A stretch of DNA of 64,000 nucleotides, from assembly GCF_016405855.1 (NCBI RefSeq), contig NZ_JAEFCA010000005.1:310001-374000 (forward strand), given 5' to 3'. The position numbers and the translations under genes are program-made. Origin of the DNA: Flavobacterium sp. IB48. Lineage in GTDB: Bacteria; Bacteroidota; Bacteroidia; Flavobacteriales; Flavobacteriaceae. The notes beneath the pieces were generated by a model, which was not told the DNA's origin, searched no databases, and saw nothing but the letters and a program-made list of their open reading frames with translations. This document shows, piece after piece, positions 52,289-61,356 of the stretch (the first letter of the stretch is position 1; each line of letters begins with the position of its first letter).

Positions 52289-53038
52289 ATGAAAACATTT
52301 TTTTACAATGCTATTATTATCCTTAGCCTTTCGGCTTTAACGAGCTGCAATACTAAAAACGAAACTGCAAAAACAACAATGAAAGAAGAAACAAAAACAG
52401 ATTCTGCATTTGTAAATGGTTCGCCTTGTGATATCAAATTATCTTCTATCCATTTTACAAAAGCAGTAAATGGTGCTGACTCGCTAATTAAGACTGAAGC
52501 AAATGAAAAAGTAATTTTTAAAGCTGGTGAAAAATCAGATTACTTTTCTGATCCAGACGGAAAATTGTCTAATACTAGCGCGCCAATGCTTTTATCTAAA
52601 GTAGACAATACAAAACCTTTTACGCTTACCGCAAAAGTTACGCCTGAGTTTACAGAAAAAGGTTTGTATAATGCTGGTGTTTTATATATTTATGTCAATG
52701 ACAGTTTCTATCAAAAATTTTGTTTTGAGCAAGACGAAAGAGGCAATCACAGAATTGTAACGGTTCGCACTATGACAACTTCTGATGATAACAATCATGA
52801 TGTGGTAAAACAGCCTTCTGTTTACATGAAAATCTCTTCTGACACTAAAACGGTTGCAAGTTATTATTCGTTAGATAAAAAGAACTGGCAGATGGTTCGT
52901 TTGTATAAAAACAACTACCCAAAAGAAATCTGGATGGGAATTAGCACTCAATGTCCTGTAGATAAAGGAACTCAAAGTATTTTTGAGGAAATTAATCTGG
53001 AAGAAAAAAGTGTTTCTGATTTTCGTTTAGGAATCTAA
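52289..53038 (+). CDS. DUF1349 (LamG-like) lipoprotein
   Basis: The 249-residue lipoprotein (lipobox 'ALTSC') has the concanavalin-like DUF1349 fold, with 'EKVIFKAGEKSDYFSDPDG', 'GVLYIYVNDSFYQKFCFEQD' and 'YYSLDKKNWQMVRLY'. Such proteins often bind carbohydrate, and a related domain forms part of the GH16 enzyme at 20090. It may be a surface glycan-binding lipoprotein or a cytosol-like protein exported by lipidation; the ligand is not evident. It is divergent from the LuxR-type gene. Confidence 0.75.
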   Translation: MKTFFYNAIIILSLSALTSCNTKNETAKTTMKEETKTDSAFVNGSPCDIKLSSIHFTKAVNGADSLIKTEANEKVIFKAGEKSDYFSDPDGKLSNTSAPMLLSKVDNTKPFTLTAKVTPEFTEKGLYNAGVLYIYVNDSFYQKFCFEQDERGNHRIVTVRTMTTSDDNNHDVVKQPSVYMKISSDTKTVASYYSLDKKNWQMVRLYKNNYPKEIWMGISTQCPVDKGTQSIFEEINLEEKSVSDFRLGI

Positions 53039-53102
53039 GTTTGCTATTTTAAGTTCTTCAATAAAAACAAATTGTTATCATTAAAGTAATTATTTTTTCA
53101 AA

Positions 53103-53132
53103 TTGACGTATGATTTATATTACTAAGTTTTG
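53103..53132 (+). promoter_or_regulatory. Candidate promoter of the YegP-like gene
   Basis: TTG (53103-53105) and, after 18 bp, TAAGTTTTG (53124-53132) come close to the Bacteroidota consensus, with one extra base in the -7 element. The ATG is about 50 bp further on. Confidence 0.35.
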
Positions 53133-53183
53133 TATTTTTATCTAAAGCAAAATTAATATTACCTAACTTTAAAAATAAACTAC

Positions 53184-53516
53184 ATGGGAAAATTTGTAAT
53201 CACTACTAGAACCAACGGTGAGTTTCAATTCAATTTAAAAGCTGGTAATGGCCAGACTATTTTAACAAGCGAAGGCTACACAACAAAAGCGGCATGCAAT
53301 AATGGAATTGAATCTGTAAAAAATAACGCAGCTGACGATAATCGTTACGACAGAAAAGAAGCTAAAAACGGAAAACCTTATTTCAATTTAAAAGCTGGAA
53401 ACGGTCAGATTATTGGTTCTAGCGAAATGTACGAAAGTGTAGCTGCTAGAGAAAACGGAATTGAATCTGTAAAGAAAAATGCTCCTGAAGCTACTATTGA
53501 TGATCAAACGGCTTAA
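53184..53516 (+). CDS. YegP-family (DUF1508) protein
   Basis: The 110-residue cytosolic protein is made of two tandem DUF1508 repeats (about 2-47 and 53-98), each with 'FNLKAGNGQ-[TI]-I' and 'NGIESVK'. This double-repeat length is normal for YegP. The function is unknown. It is monocistronic and faces the GH43 gene across a two-way terminator. Confidence 0.9.
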   Translation: MGKFVITTRTNGEFQFNLKAGNGQTILTSEGYTTKAACNNGIESVKNNAADDNRYDRKEAKNGKPYFNLKAGNGQIIGSSEMYESVAARENGIESVKKNAPEATIDDQTA

Positions 53517-53534
53517 GACATATTTATAAAAGAT

Positions 53535-53570
53535 AAAAGCTGTTTCTATTAATTTAGAAACAGCTTTTTT
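53535..53570. terminator. Bidirectional intrinsic terminator
   Basis: AAAAGCTGTTTCTA pairs with TAGAAACAGCTTTT around a 6-base loop, with A and T runs on both sides. It serves both the YegP-like gene (stop 53516) and the locus C operon (last stop 53592). Confidence 0.85.
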
Positions 53571-53591
53571 ATTGAAAATTAAATTTTGAAA

Positions 53592-55529
53592 TTACTTCTT
53601 CAAAGCCTCAATTCCAGCATGAGTTGGAACAACTTCTTTGATGGTTCCATCTGCATTAAATTCTAATTTATCGATGCAGACTTCGCGATGAAAACCTCCT
53701 GCGTCTCCCATTTTTATTCCGGTTGGATAAGAGAATCTATGATACGTAATATACCATTCGTCTCTATTTGGAATTTGTAAAACTGAATTGTGTCCGGTTG
53801 CATAAATGCCTTCTTCCGGTTTTCCTTGAATTACGATATTGTTTTCTGGAATTTCAAGCGGTCCAGTCGGAGAATTTGAAATTCCGTATCTCACTTTGTA
53901 TTTCGGACTTCTCGTATCGTCTTCGCTCCAAAAGAAATAGTATTTTCCGTTTCTGTAAATTACATAAGTTCCCTCACGAAATGAAGGATTTACAGCAATC
54001 ACTTTCTGCGTTCCGGGTTTTAAAGAAACCATATCAGGATTTAACTCAGCCACTCCCATATACATATTTCCCCAATACAAATAGCTTTTTCCTGTTTTAG
54101 GATCGGTGAAAACATCTGGATCAATTTCTTGTCCGTCGTGTATTCCTTCTGGTCTTGTAGCAACGATGGCTTTTCCGCTGTCTTTAAAAGGTCCTGTTGG
54201 ATTGTCAGAAACGGCAACTCCAACTTTTTGCGCAGCTGTGAAATAGTAGAAATATTTATACTTTCCTTTTATCTTTTTCTCAACAATACAAGGCGCCCAA
54301 GCATTTCTATTTCCCCACGGAACATCTTTTTTTAGATCTAAAATAATCCCCTCATCTTTCCAATCCACTAAATTATCTGAAGAAAAGGTTTTGAAATAAT
54401 ATCCAGACCAGCCATCAAATCCGTCACTTGTTGGATAGATGTAATATTTTTTTGTTTTGTTAGAATACAAAATTTCAGGATCTGCATAATAGCCTTCCAA
54501 AACTGGGTTATGATTTACTTTTGCAAGTTTTGCAGGTGTTCCCCATTTATCAGTAATTCTTTTTAATTCAGAACGAGTTATCGGTAAAATAGTTCCATGA
54601 CGCGGATTAAAATCCATTGAAATATCATTATCAATTACACTGAAATTCTCTAGGTCTTTCGTTTTTGTGAATTGATATCTTCCTTTAGTGTACACATCGT
54701 ACATCAAAATATACTCATCTGAATTATTCAGTTTAAAAACGCTCGAACCTTCTACTCCATCTTTTGTCTGTTGCAGATAATTATCATTTTCAACCCATTT
54801 TCCAGAAGTCAAATCTTTTGTAACTGCCACTTTGATTCCAGGCGTATTGGTTTCTGTTTTATAAAAAAGGTGATATTCTCCATCTTTTTCAATGATATCA
54901 CCATCAATACAAGCGTTTCCTGACTTTGGAACAAACAATAATTTTGGCTCACTTTCTAAGGCAGTAAAATCTTTATTCGCGTAAGCGTAATAAATTTTAT
55001 CTGGACCTCCAGCATGTTGCATACTAAAGTAAATCATGTATTTTCCAGCCTTTGCATCGTAAATAGTTTGCGGCGCCCAAACACGTTTTAAGTTTTCATT
55101 TCCTGGAAATGTAGTTTGGATATTGACAATACTGCTTTTCCAATTTACTAAATCAGTACTTTTTAATAAAACCATTGCACGGTTGCTGTCCCAACCTTTT
55201 GAAGAAGTCATATCGGTTAGAACCATGTAAAATGTTTTGCCATCGTCTCCGCGTAAGATATGCGGATCGCGAACTCCTCCTGTCGAACTGATCGCTTTAC
55301 TGTCTAAAATTGGTTTATTATTGTTAAGCGCGTAATAATGATATCCGTCACTGCTTACAGCATAATTAACTGCTTCTTCTTCGACTTTATTCCCTATAAA
55401 ATAAACAAATAAATAAGCTGTTAAATCTTTTTCGGCAATAACGGGCGGAACTCCTTTTGCTGAATTCTGGGCTTGTATAGAAGTCGAAAGGCTTAGTAAT
55501 GATATCAGACAAAAAAATATTCTTTTCAT
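53592..55529 (-). CDS. Tandem GH43 glycoside hydrolase
   Basis: The 645-residue secreted protein (signal cut near 'SIQAQ') has two five-bladed propeller GH43-type domains. The N-terminal one has 'GVRDPHILRG' (D88), 'CIDGDII' (D209) and 'GVEGSSVF' (E260). The C-terminal one has 'GYYADPEI' (D350), 'EIDPDVF' (D470) and 'FREGTYV' (E519). Both thus keep plausible base, modulator and acid residues. GH43 enzymes remove arabinofuranose, xylose or galactose. In this locus, arabinan or galactan side chains of arabinogalactan are likely. Its start codon directly follows the GH27 stop (genes abut at 55529/55530), so the two are co-translated. Confidence 0.9.
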   Translation of the reverse strand: MKRIFFCLISLLSLSTSIQAQNSAKGVPPVIAEKDLTAYLFVYFIGNKVEEEAVNYAVSSDGYHYYALNNNKPILDSKAISSTGGVRDPHILRGDDGKTFYMVLTDMTSSKGWDSNRAMVLLKSTDLVNWKSSIVNIQTTFPGNENLKRVWAPQTIYDAKAGKYMIYFSMQHAGGPDKIYYAYANKDFTALESEPKLLFVPKSGNACIDGDIIEKDGEYHLFYKTETNTPGIKVAVTKDLTSGKWVENDNYLQQTKDGVEGSSVFKLNNSDEYILMYDVYTKGRYQFTKTKDLENFSVIDNDISMDFNPRHGTILPITRSELKRITDKWGTPAKLAKVNHNPVLEGYYADPEILYSNKTKKYYIYPTSDGFDGWSGYYFKTFSSDNLVDWKDEGIILDLKKDVPWGNRNAWAPCIVEKKIKGKYKYFYYFTAAQKVGVAVSDNPTGPFKDSGKAIVATRPEGIHDGQEIDPDVFTDPKTGKSYLYWGNMYMGVAELNPDMVSLKPGTQKVIAVNPSFREGTYVIYRNGKYYFFWSEDDTRSPKYKVRYGISNSPTGPLEIPENNIVIQGKPEEGIYATGHNSVLQIPNRDEWYITYHRFSYPTGIKMGDAGGFHREVCIDKLEFNADGTIKEVVPTHAGIEALKK

Positions 55530-56900
55530 TTATTTTTTACTTTTTAATTGATATAAAATAGAACTATGAGGTTTTAAGTCAGTTCCAATTTCATTTGATG
55601 TAGTTTTTGATTTTTCGCCTGTCCACATATTCAAAACTTCAGCCGAACCAGAAATTCCTAAATCAGAAAGGTTTACTGCAACTTTTTGCGAACCGTTATC
55701 AGAAATATTAAATAAAGCCAGATAAACACTGCCATCTTTTGGATTTTTTGAAGTGACAGCAATTTTTCCGTCTTTTTGAAAAAGCTGTTTTACATCAGTA
55801 CTTTGATTGTGCATTTTTACGACTTCTTTATTCGTCAATAATGACAATGTAAAAGCGTCATTACTTGGCAAATCTCCTCCAAAAAACAATGGCGATTTGA
55901 AAATATTAAAAAATGTAATCAAAGTATATTGTTCGTCTTTTGTCAAACGCGTCATACGGTCTTCACCTCTTTCTCCTCTAATTGAAATACGCCCTAGCGG
56001 AATCATATCGCAATCTGGCCATGTTCCCGGCGCAATGTGCGGATACCATTTTTGAGCTACATCCATTAAATGCGTAATATGAGGCCATGTATCCCAAACA
56101 TCATCAACCATACGCCACATATTAGCATGTGTAGTTACGTGAGGTGCTGCTTTGATTGGTGTTTCTCCAGGCGATGTACTTAAAACAATTTTACGTCCGC
56201 ATTTGTCGATTGCGTTTCTTATTAAGTTGATTTCGCCTTCGTGATACGGTCTTGATAGATCATCTATTTTTATAAAATCTACTCCCCATTGCGCGTACAA
56301 TTCGAAAATAGAATCATAATATTCTTGTGCTCCTGGTTTGTCTGCTACAACAGTATAATTGTCTCTCAGCCATTCGCATTGTAATGCTGTAGAATAAACT
56401 TGGTCTGCAGTGATTCCGTTTGCTCCTTTAATTGGCAGTTTATCTTCGACTGCTTTTTTAGGAATGCCACGCATAATATGGATTCCGAATTTTAATCCTT
56501 TTTTATGAATATAATCTGCCAAAGGCTTAAAACCTTGTCCATCTTTTGCTGAAGGAAAACGGTTAACAGCTGGCAAATATCTTCCGTACTGATCCATTAC
56601 GTAACGTGGATCTGTTTGGTTGTATCCTCCTGCTTTATCATTTTCAACAAACCATCTGATATCGACTACGATGTATTCCCAACCGAATTTCTTCAACTCT
56701 TTTGCCATATAATCGGCGTTGGCTTTTACCTCATGCTCTTCAACTGTTGGTCCGTAACAATCCCAGCTATTCCAGCCCATTGGCGGAGTTTGAGCCCATT
56801 GTTTGAATTCTTCTTTTTGAAACGTTTTGTTTTGAGCGTTAGTTGTAACAGATAGAAAAAAAGCTCCTATTGTTACTGTAAGTAAGTTTGTAATTTTCAT
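55530..56900 (-). CDS. GH27 enzyme (alpha-galactosidase or beta-L-arabinopyranosidase)
   Basis: The 456-residue secreted enzyme shows the GH27/clan D barrel: 'PPMGWNSWDCYG' near residue 35, the nucleophile D213 in 'FIKIDD', and the acid/base Asp in 'WRMVDD'. Where alpha-galactosidases have D-D-C-W to bind galactose, this protein has 'VVDIRWF', so the second Asp is Ile. Changes at this position are linked in my memory to preference for beta-L-arabinopyranose in some GH27 enzymes. The arabinogalactan-type neighbourhood agrees. It lies between GH2 (upstream) and GH43 (abutting downstream). Confidence 0.9.
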   Translation of the reverse strand: MKITNLLTVTIGAFFLSVTTNAQNKTFQKEEFKQWAQTPPMGWNSWDCYGPTVEEHEVKANADYMAKELKKFGWEYIVVDIRWFVENDKAGGYNQTDPRYVMDQYGRYLPAVNRFPSAKDGQGFKPLADYIHKKGLKFGIHIMRGIPKKAVEDKLPIKGANGITADQVYSTALQCEWLRDNYTVVADKPGAQEYYDSIFELYAQWGVDFIKIDDLSRPYHEGEINLIRNAIDKCGRKIVLSTSPGETPIKAAPHVTTHANMWRMVDDVWDTWPHITHLMDVAQKWYPHIAPGTWPDCDMIPLGRISIRGERGEDRMTRLTKDEQYTLITFFNIFKSPLFFGGDLPSNDAFTLSLLTNKEVVKMHNQSTDVKQLFQKDGKIAVTSKNPKDGSVYLALFNISDNGSQKVAVNLSDLGISGSAEVLNMWTGEKSKTTSNEIGTDLKPHSSILYQLKSKK

Positions 56901-56968
56901 TGTGTTTGGTTATGTGTGGTTTTTACACTTTAAATATAATGAAATTTTATTGTTACCAACGTAAAGAA

Positions 56969-57000
56969 AACCTAACAGGTTTTTAAAAACTTGTTAGGTT
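56969..57000. repeat. 16-bp inverted repeat between GH2 and GH27
   Basis: AACCTAACAGGTTTTT and its near-complement directly abut (one mismatch), forming a hairpin with A/T flanks. It may be a weak terminator within the locus C operon. It resembles the CAAGGTTTTTAAAACCTTG element at 32339. Confidence 0.7.
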
Positions 57001-57014
57001 TTTAGATTGATACT

Positions 57015-59438
57015 TTATTTCACATTAATAGTAACCTCAACAGGCTTTAACCACTGGCTTGTAAATTTAACTTTTATAGGCGCTGTAGAATCTCCATTTG
57101 CCTGAATATATGCTGCAATATGTCCGTGAAATACACGCTGTACATTATCTGTGTAATCAGTCATGTCGCTGTTATTTCCTGCTTCTAATCCTAACAAAGT
57201 TGCCGCACCGTTAATTGTACAAGTAACTTCATTGTCTGAAAGCATTACCGGAAGGCCGTTTTGGTCTTTTACCTGAACCATAATTTTCGCTACGCCTTTG
57301 TCTTTGCTAATTGTAATGTCTTTATCAGCAATTGTTAATTCAACTGGCTGTTGTGTTGAATTAATGGCGAAACGGCTTACTTCTTTATCGTTTTTATCTA
57401 AACCAACTGCTTCTAATTTTCCTGAAGCAAACGGAATATCCCAATAGATAATTCCGGTTTTTTCGTCATACAATTTAGTTTCTCCCACTACTTTTCCGTT
57501 TAATTCTAAACGCGCTTTTGCAGCATTGGTATAACAAACCACACGAATTTTTTGTCCGTTTTCATAATTCCAAATTGCCCAAGCATCTTTAGAAATGTCT
57601 TTTTCGTTTGTCAAAGGATAAGTTCCTAAATATGCCATTGGTTGATCTGACCATAATGATTGACGGAAATAACCACGGGGTTTGATAACTCCAGCAAAAT
57701 CAACTAAACCAGAATAAAATCCTCTTGAAGGCCATCTTCCTGATTCTCCCAAATAATCGATTCCTGTCCAAAGAAATTGACCGAAAATAAACTTATTGTT
57801 TTTTACTGCCAACCAAGGTTCCATATCATGAACATTTTCACTTCCATAAATCACTCTTTTTGGATACTTTTCGTGATCTGATTTGTACTTGCTTTCGGTA
57901 TAATTATATCCTGTAATATCTAAAGCTCCTGGATATTCTGTTTCGTTAGACATGGCAACTCCAGCCAAACCAGCAGTTGTCGGTCTTGATTTGTCGTATT
58001 TTTTTACTGCAGCGACCAAACGTTTTGCAATTGCTCCAAGTCTCATGGCATCTGGCGCATCTGGTTTATAACCACCGTAAGCTGCTTGCCCAAAACCGTC
58101 TTTTCCTTTATCTAAAACTGGGTGAGAATACGGATCGTTTGGATAATCTACTTCGTTACCAATACTCCATGCAAATACAGAAAGATGATTTCTGTCACGA
58201 CGTACAAAATCTTCAAGATCTTTTTCGGCATAATCTGCAAAAATATCAAATGAGCCTTCAAATCCTGGTGTTCCGTAGTTCCAGCCTTCTAACCATTTAC
58301 GTTTTGGAAATTCCCATTCGTCATACGCTTCGTTTAAAACCAACAATCCTAGTTCGTCACAAAGTTCATAGAAATCTGGCGCTTGCGGATTGTGGCTTGT
58401 GCGAATGGCATTTACACCAATTTCTTTCAGCGTTTTTAATCTCGTTTTCCAAACTTCTCTTGGAACTGCAGATCCTAAAACTCCAGCATCGTGGTGCAAA
58501 CAGACTCCTTTCATTTTCATCCATTTTCCGTTAAGGGCAAAACCATTGTTTGGATCGAATGTGAAGTTTCTGAAACCTGTTTGTGTTACTGTTTTATCAA
58601 TTTCTTTTCCGTCTTTTAAAACTGTTGTTCTCAGTTCATATAAATTAGGATTGTCTAAGTCCCATAATTGCGGATTTTTGACATTTAATTTTGTTGAAAT
58701 TTTCCCGTTTTGTTTTGCAGCGAGATCAACTTTTGAAGATGATTTTGCGACCGATTTTCCGTCTTTTGAAAATAATTCATTTACAACAGTTAAAGCAGAT
58801 TTTGATGAAGATCCGTTCTCTACATCAACCTCAACATTCAAAGTTCCTGCTCCTTTTTTAACCTCTGGATAAGCGTAAACGCCCCATTGTGTAATATGAA
58901 CCGGATTGGCATAAACCAACCACACATTTCTATAAATTCCAGATCCAGTGTACCATCTTGAGTCGGCGCTTTGGCTGTGGTCTACACGAACCGAAATTGT
59001 ATTTTCTCCACCAAATTTCACAAACTCTGTTGCATCATAAGCAAAAGAAATATATCCGTTTGGACGTTTTCCTAAAGAATGTCCGTTGATGAAAACTTCG
59101 CTTCTATTATAAACTCCTTCAAAATACAAATAAACTTTTTCTCCAGATTTGGTTTGCGGAATATTAATTGATTTTCTATACCAAGCAATTCCACCAGGCA
59201 AATAACCTGTGCAACTTGCTAATGTTGGACTCAACTGGCCTTTTACGCTCCAGTCGTGCGGTACATTTACTTGTTGCCATTTACTATCATCAAATACATT
59301 ATTTTTTGCTTCTGGAGTTTCCTGAAGATTGAATTTCCAGTTGTCATTTATTTTCTTAGAATCTCCAAACGATATTTGACTGCTTGCAGATAGACACGAA
59401 AAGAGTAATACGGGGATTAAGGTTTTCTTTGTAATCAT
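57015..59438 (-). CDS. GH2 beta-galactosidase
   Basis: The 807-residue secreted enzyme has the GH2 domain order, with 'PHDWSVKGQ' and 'GYLPGGIAWYRKS' in the binding domain. The acid/base is E429 in 'AWSIGNEVDYP', and the nucleophile E534 in 'YGSENVHDM'. A C-terminal DUF4982-like domain and a further Ig-like domain complete it. This architecture is that of Bacteroidota beta-galactosidases. In the locus it would remove galactose from beta-1,6- or 1,3-galacto-oligosaccharides made by the GH30 enzymes. It is followed by GH27 after about 115 bp. Confidence 0.9.
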   Translation of the reverse strand: MITKKTLIPVLLFSCLSASSQISFGDSKKINDNWKFNLQETPEAKNNVFDDSKWQQVNVPHDWSVKGQLSPTLASCTGYLPGGIAWYRKSINIPQTKSGEKVYLYFEGVYNRSEVFINGHSLGKRPNGYISFAYDATEFVKFGGENTISVRVDHSQSADSRWYTGSGIYRNVWLVYANPVHITQWGVYAYPEVKKGAGTLNVEVDVENGSSSKSALTVVNELFSKDGKSVAKSSSKVDLAAKQNGKISTKLNVKNPQLWDLDNPNLYELRTTVLKDGKEIDKTVTQTGFRNFTFDPNNGFALNGKWMKMKGVCLHHDAGVLGSAVPREVWKTRLKTLKEIGVNAIRTSHNPQAPDFYELCDELGLLVLNEAYDEWEFPKRKWLEGWNYGTPGFEGSFDIFADYAEKDLEDFVRRDRNHLSVFAWSIGNEVDYPNDPYSHPVLDKGKDGFGQAAYGGYKPDAPDAMRLGAIAKRLVAAVKKYDKSRPTTAGLAGVAMSNETEYPGALDITGYNYTESKYKSDHEKYPKRVIYGSENVHDMEPWLAVKNNKFIFGQFLWTGIDYLGESGRWPSRGFYSGLVDFAGVIKPRGYFRQSLWSDQPMAYLGTYPLTNEKDISKDAWAIWNYENGQKIRVVCYTNAAKARLELNGKVVGETKLYDEKTGIIYWDIPFASGKLEAVGLDKNDKEVSRFAINSTQQPVELTIADKDITISKDKGVAKIMVQVKDQNGLPVMLSDNEVTCTINGAATLLGLEAGNNSDMTDYTDNVQRVFHGHIAAYIQANGDSTAPIKVKFTSQWLKPVEVTINVK

Positions 59439-59520
59439 TTTTTTTTTAAGGTTCTAAGATGCTAAGATTCTGAGAGTCTAAGCTTCTTTTGTTTATTTAA
59501 TTATTTTTTTTGTTTCAAGT
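59439..59520. repeat. Octamer repeats (CTAAGATG type)
   Basis: The gap between GH30 and GH2 begins with 8-bp units such as TTCTAAGA, TGCTAAGA, TTCTGAGA and GTCTAAGC (59446-59481), the same family as at 4930 and 48655. Confidence 0.6.
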
Positions 59521-61104
59521 TTATTGCAACTCTCCAACAAACGTCACTACAGATCTTGCAGGAATTTCTAGATTTCCATTTTTCTGAACTTCGGCTCTTT
59601 TTAGATTTGATGTATCAGAAGTTACGTAAGGTGTGAACTCGTTATTTTTTAAAGTTCCTTTTGATAAATCAAATTTGTATTCTTGCGCCGATTTTCCGCA
59701 GTTTACTGCCACTACAATCAGCTTTTTGCTTTGAATATCTTTGTAAGCCGTTAGCATTACATCATTTGCTTTGTCTAATTCGTTTTGGTTTGGAATATCA
59801 ACTCTCAACATCCCTGGACGAACAAAAAGCGAATAATTTCCTAAAGCCCAAAGCAGTTTTGAATCGTGAAATTCTCCATCATTTCTTACATAATCTGGAG
59901 CAGTTCCGCCGTTACTTTTTCCATCGTCTAAATAAATTAAACCATCCTTGTAATCTACTCTTGTTATTGATGTCCACCATTGCCAAGAAGCTGCGTTGGC
60001 AACCGCAATATCATTATGAATTAAACGAGCAACGAACAAAGCGGTCTGCATTCCTAAATCTCTTCCGCCACCAGAACCGCCAGGGATTTCAGCTTCTCCT
60101 GGGTTTTCTAAAATACAGTATTCCGATTGCCAGTATTTTAATCCCGGTTTTTGCTTGACTTCTTTAGCAATTAATTTTCGGCTTAAAACCTGTCTTTCAA
60201 CTGGCCATGTTGTAAAATAACTGTGCCCGAGAATTACATTTTTTACGTTTGAAAACTTAGTCACGTTCGTTTTGGTATTTCCAAAGAAATAATCGATTTG
60301 ATTGTCACGGTTTTCTGAATTTACATTTTCATACAAATAATCGATTTGAGCGGCCTCTGCAATTACAATCTCAGTACTCATTTTTTTAGCTTTCAATTTT
60401 TCTGAAAGTGATTTGGTCAAATCATATATTTCCTGATTGGTTGCTGGTGTTCCTTCCTGACTATTTGTATCTCCGTGTTTTGGCATCCATTCCCATTGCG
60501 GTTCATTAATCGGACTAACATAATCGAATTTGATTCCTTCTTTTTTCTCCAATCCTTGAATACTTTGAACTAAGAAATCGGCAAATTTTGGAATTGCACC
60601 ATCTTTTAGATTCAGTTTATTCTTTTGAGATGCAAAAGATAATCCGTTGTTAGTCATATAAACTGGAGGACTATTAGTAAAAATAAGAAACTTTTCTACT
60701 CCACGTTTTTTAGCCGCCTGCAAAAACCATCTTTGTCCTTCTTGTTTTGAGAAATCATAAGTCCCGTCAGCATTCAGAAAACATTCGCTTCTTCTCCATT
60801 CGTCAGAAACTTTACTGTTTTCTCCTTGTTCTGTACTCCCTGCGCCAAGATTAAATCGCCAGATCGAAAGTCCGATTCCTTTTGGATTTCCTTGTGCATC
60901 TATTTCTTTACTAAAAAGCAAATCTGCAATGGCATTTTTTTTCTGTTCAGGCCAATTTTTACCCACAAACTGTGTTCTCCAAGCATCAGAGCCTCCAAAA
61001 CCATCCATGGTTTGCACTACATTATCTGTGCTAATAGTAACCGTTCTCTGTGCAAATGACATTGAAGTTGTTACCAATAAAAGCGAGATATATATTTTTC
61101 TCAT
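59521..61104 (-). CDS. GH30 endo-galactanase-like enzyme
   Basis: The 527-residue secreted protein (signal cut near 'SFAQ') is a clan A TIM-barrel enzyme with acid/base E201 in 'PINEPQWEW' and nucleophile E328 in 'WQSEYC'. The stretch 'WRFNLGAGS-x-EQG' and 'WRRSECF' recall subfamily GH30_5, which contains endo-beta-1,6-galactanases acting on arabinogalactan side chains. The subfamily call is from motif memory. It is a paralogue of the next GH30 gene upstream, with the same motifs throughout. There is no lipobox, so it is probably periplasmic or secreted. Confidence 0.88.
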   Translation of the reverse strand: MRKIYISLLLVTTSMSFAQRTVTISTDNVVQTMDGFGGSDAWRTQFVGKNWPEQKKNAIADLLFSKEIDAQGNPKGIGLSIWRFNLGAGSTEQGENSKVSDEWRRSECFLNADGTYDFSKQEGQRWFLQAAKKRGVEKFLIFTNSPPVYMTNNGLSFASQKNKLNLKDGAIPKFADFLVQSIQGLEKKEGIKFDYVSPINEPQWEWMPKHGDTNSQEGTPATNQEIYDLTKSLSEKLKAKKMSTEIVIAEAAQIDYLYENVNSENRDNQIDYFFGNTKTNVTKFSNVKNVILGHSYFTTWPVERQVLSRKLIAKEVKQKPGLKYWQSEYCILENPGEAEIPGGSGGGRDLGMQTALFVARLIHNDIAVANAASWQWWTSITRVDYKDGLIYLDDGKSNGGTAPDYVRNDGEFHDSKLLWALGNYSLFVRPGMLRVDIPNQNELDKANDVMLTAYKDIQSKKLIVVAVNCGKSAQEYKFDLSKGTLKNNEFTPYVTSDTSNLKRAEVQKNGNLEIPARSVVTFVGELQ

Positions 61105-61356
61105 TTAATTATTATTTTTCGTGTTGACGTAATTTTTGTTATCGTCTTTTGCCATTTCGCCGAAAGAGAAGTCTTCGTAAATAAATCAACCAAGCCCTCA
61201 TTAGTTTGTCGAGTTACTTGTGGAGATCCCTCCTCCGTCGGGATGACAAGTTTGTGGTTAATAACTTTGTCAAAGTTTAAAACTTTGTCAAAGTTTGCAC
61301 ACAATACTACTTATCTTTCAAAACTTAGAATCTTAGCATCTTAGCCCCTTAGCAAC
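61105..61356. repeat. Intergenic repeat region between GH30 paralogues
   Basis: This 250-bp gap contains a degenerate member of the TCATTTCGA inverted-repeat family (arms near 61153 and 61230). A tandem pair follows (ACTTTGTCAAAGTTT at 61264 and 61282, each itself palindromic), then CTTAGCATC-type octamers (61323-61357). No ORF is supported. Confidence 0.65.

Noticed and set aside
57977..58534. 185-codon open frame antisense to the GH2 gene
   Set aside because: Opposite strand of a clear, full-length GH2 enzyme with intact catalytic residues; no motif of its own.
59661..60158. 165-codon open frame antisense to GH30
   Set aside because: Shadow frame over the C-terminal half of a well-supported GH30 gene.
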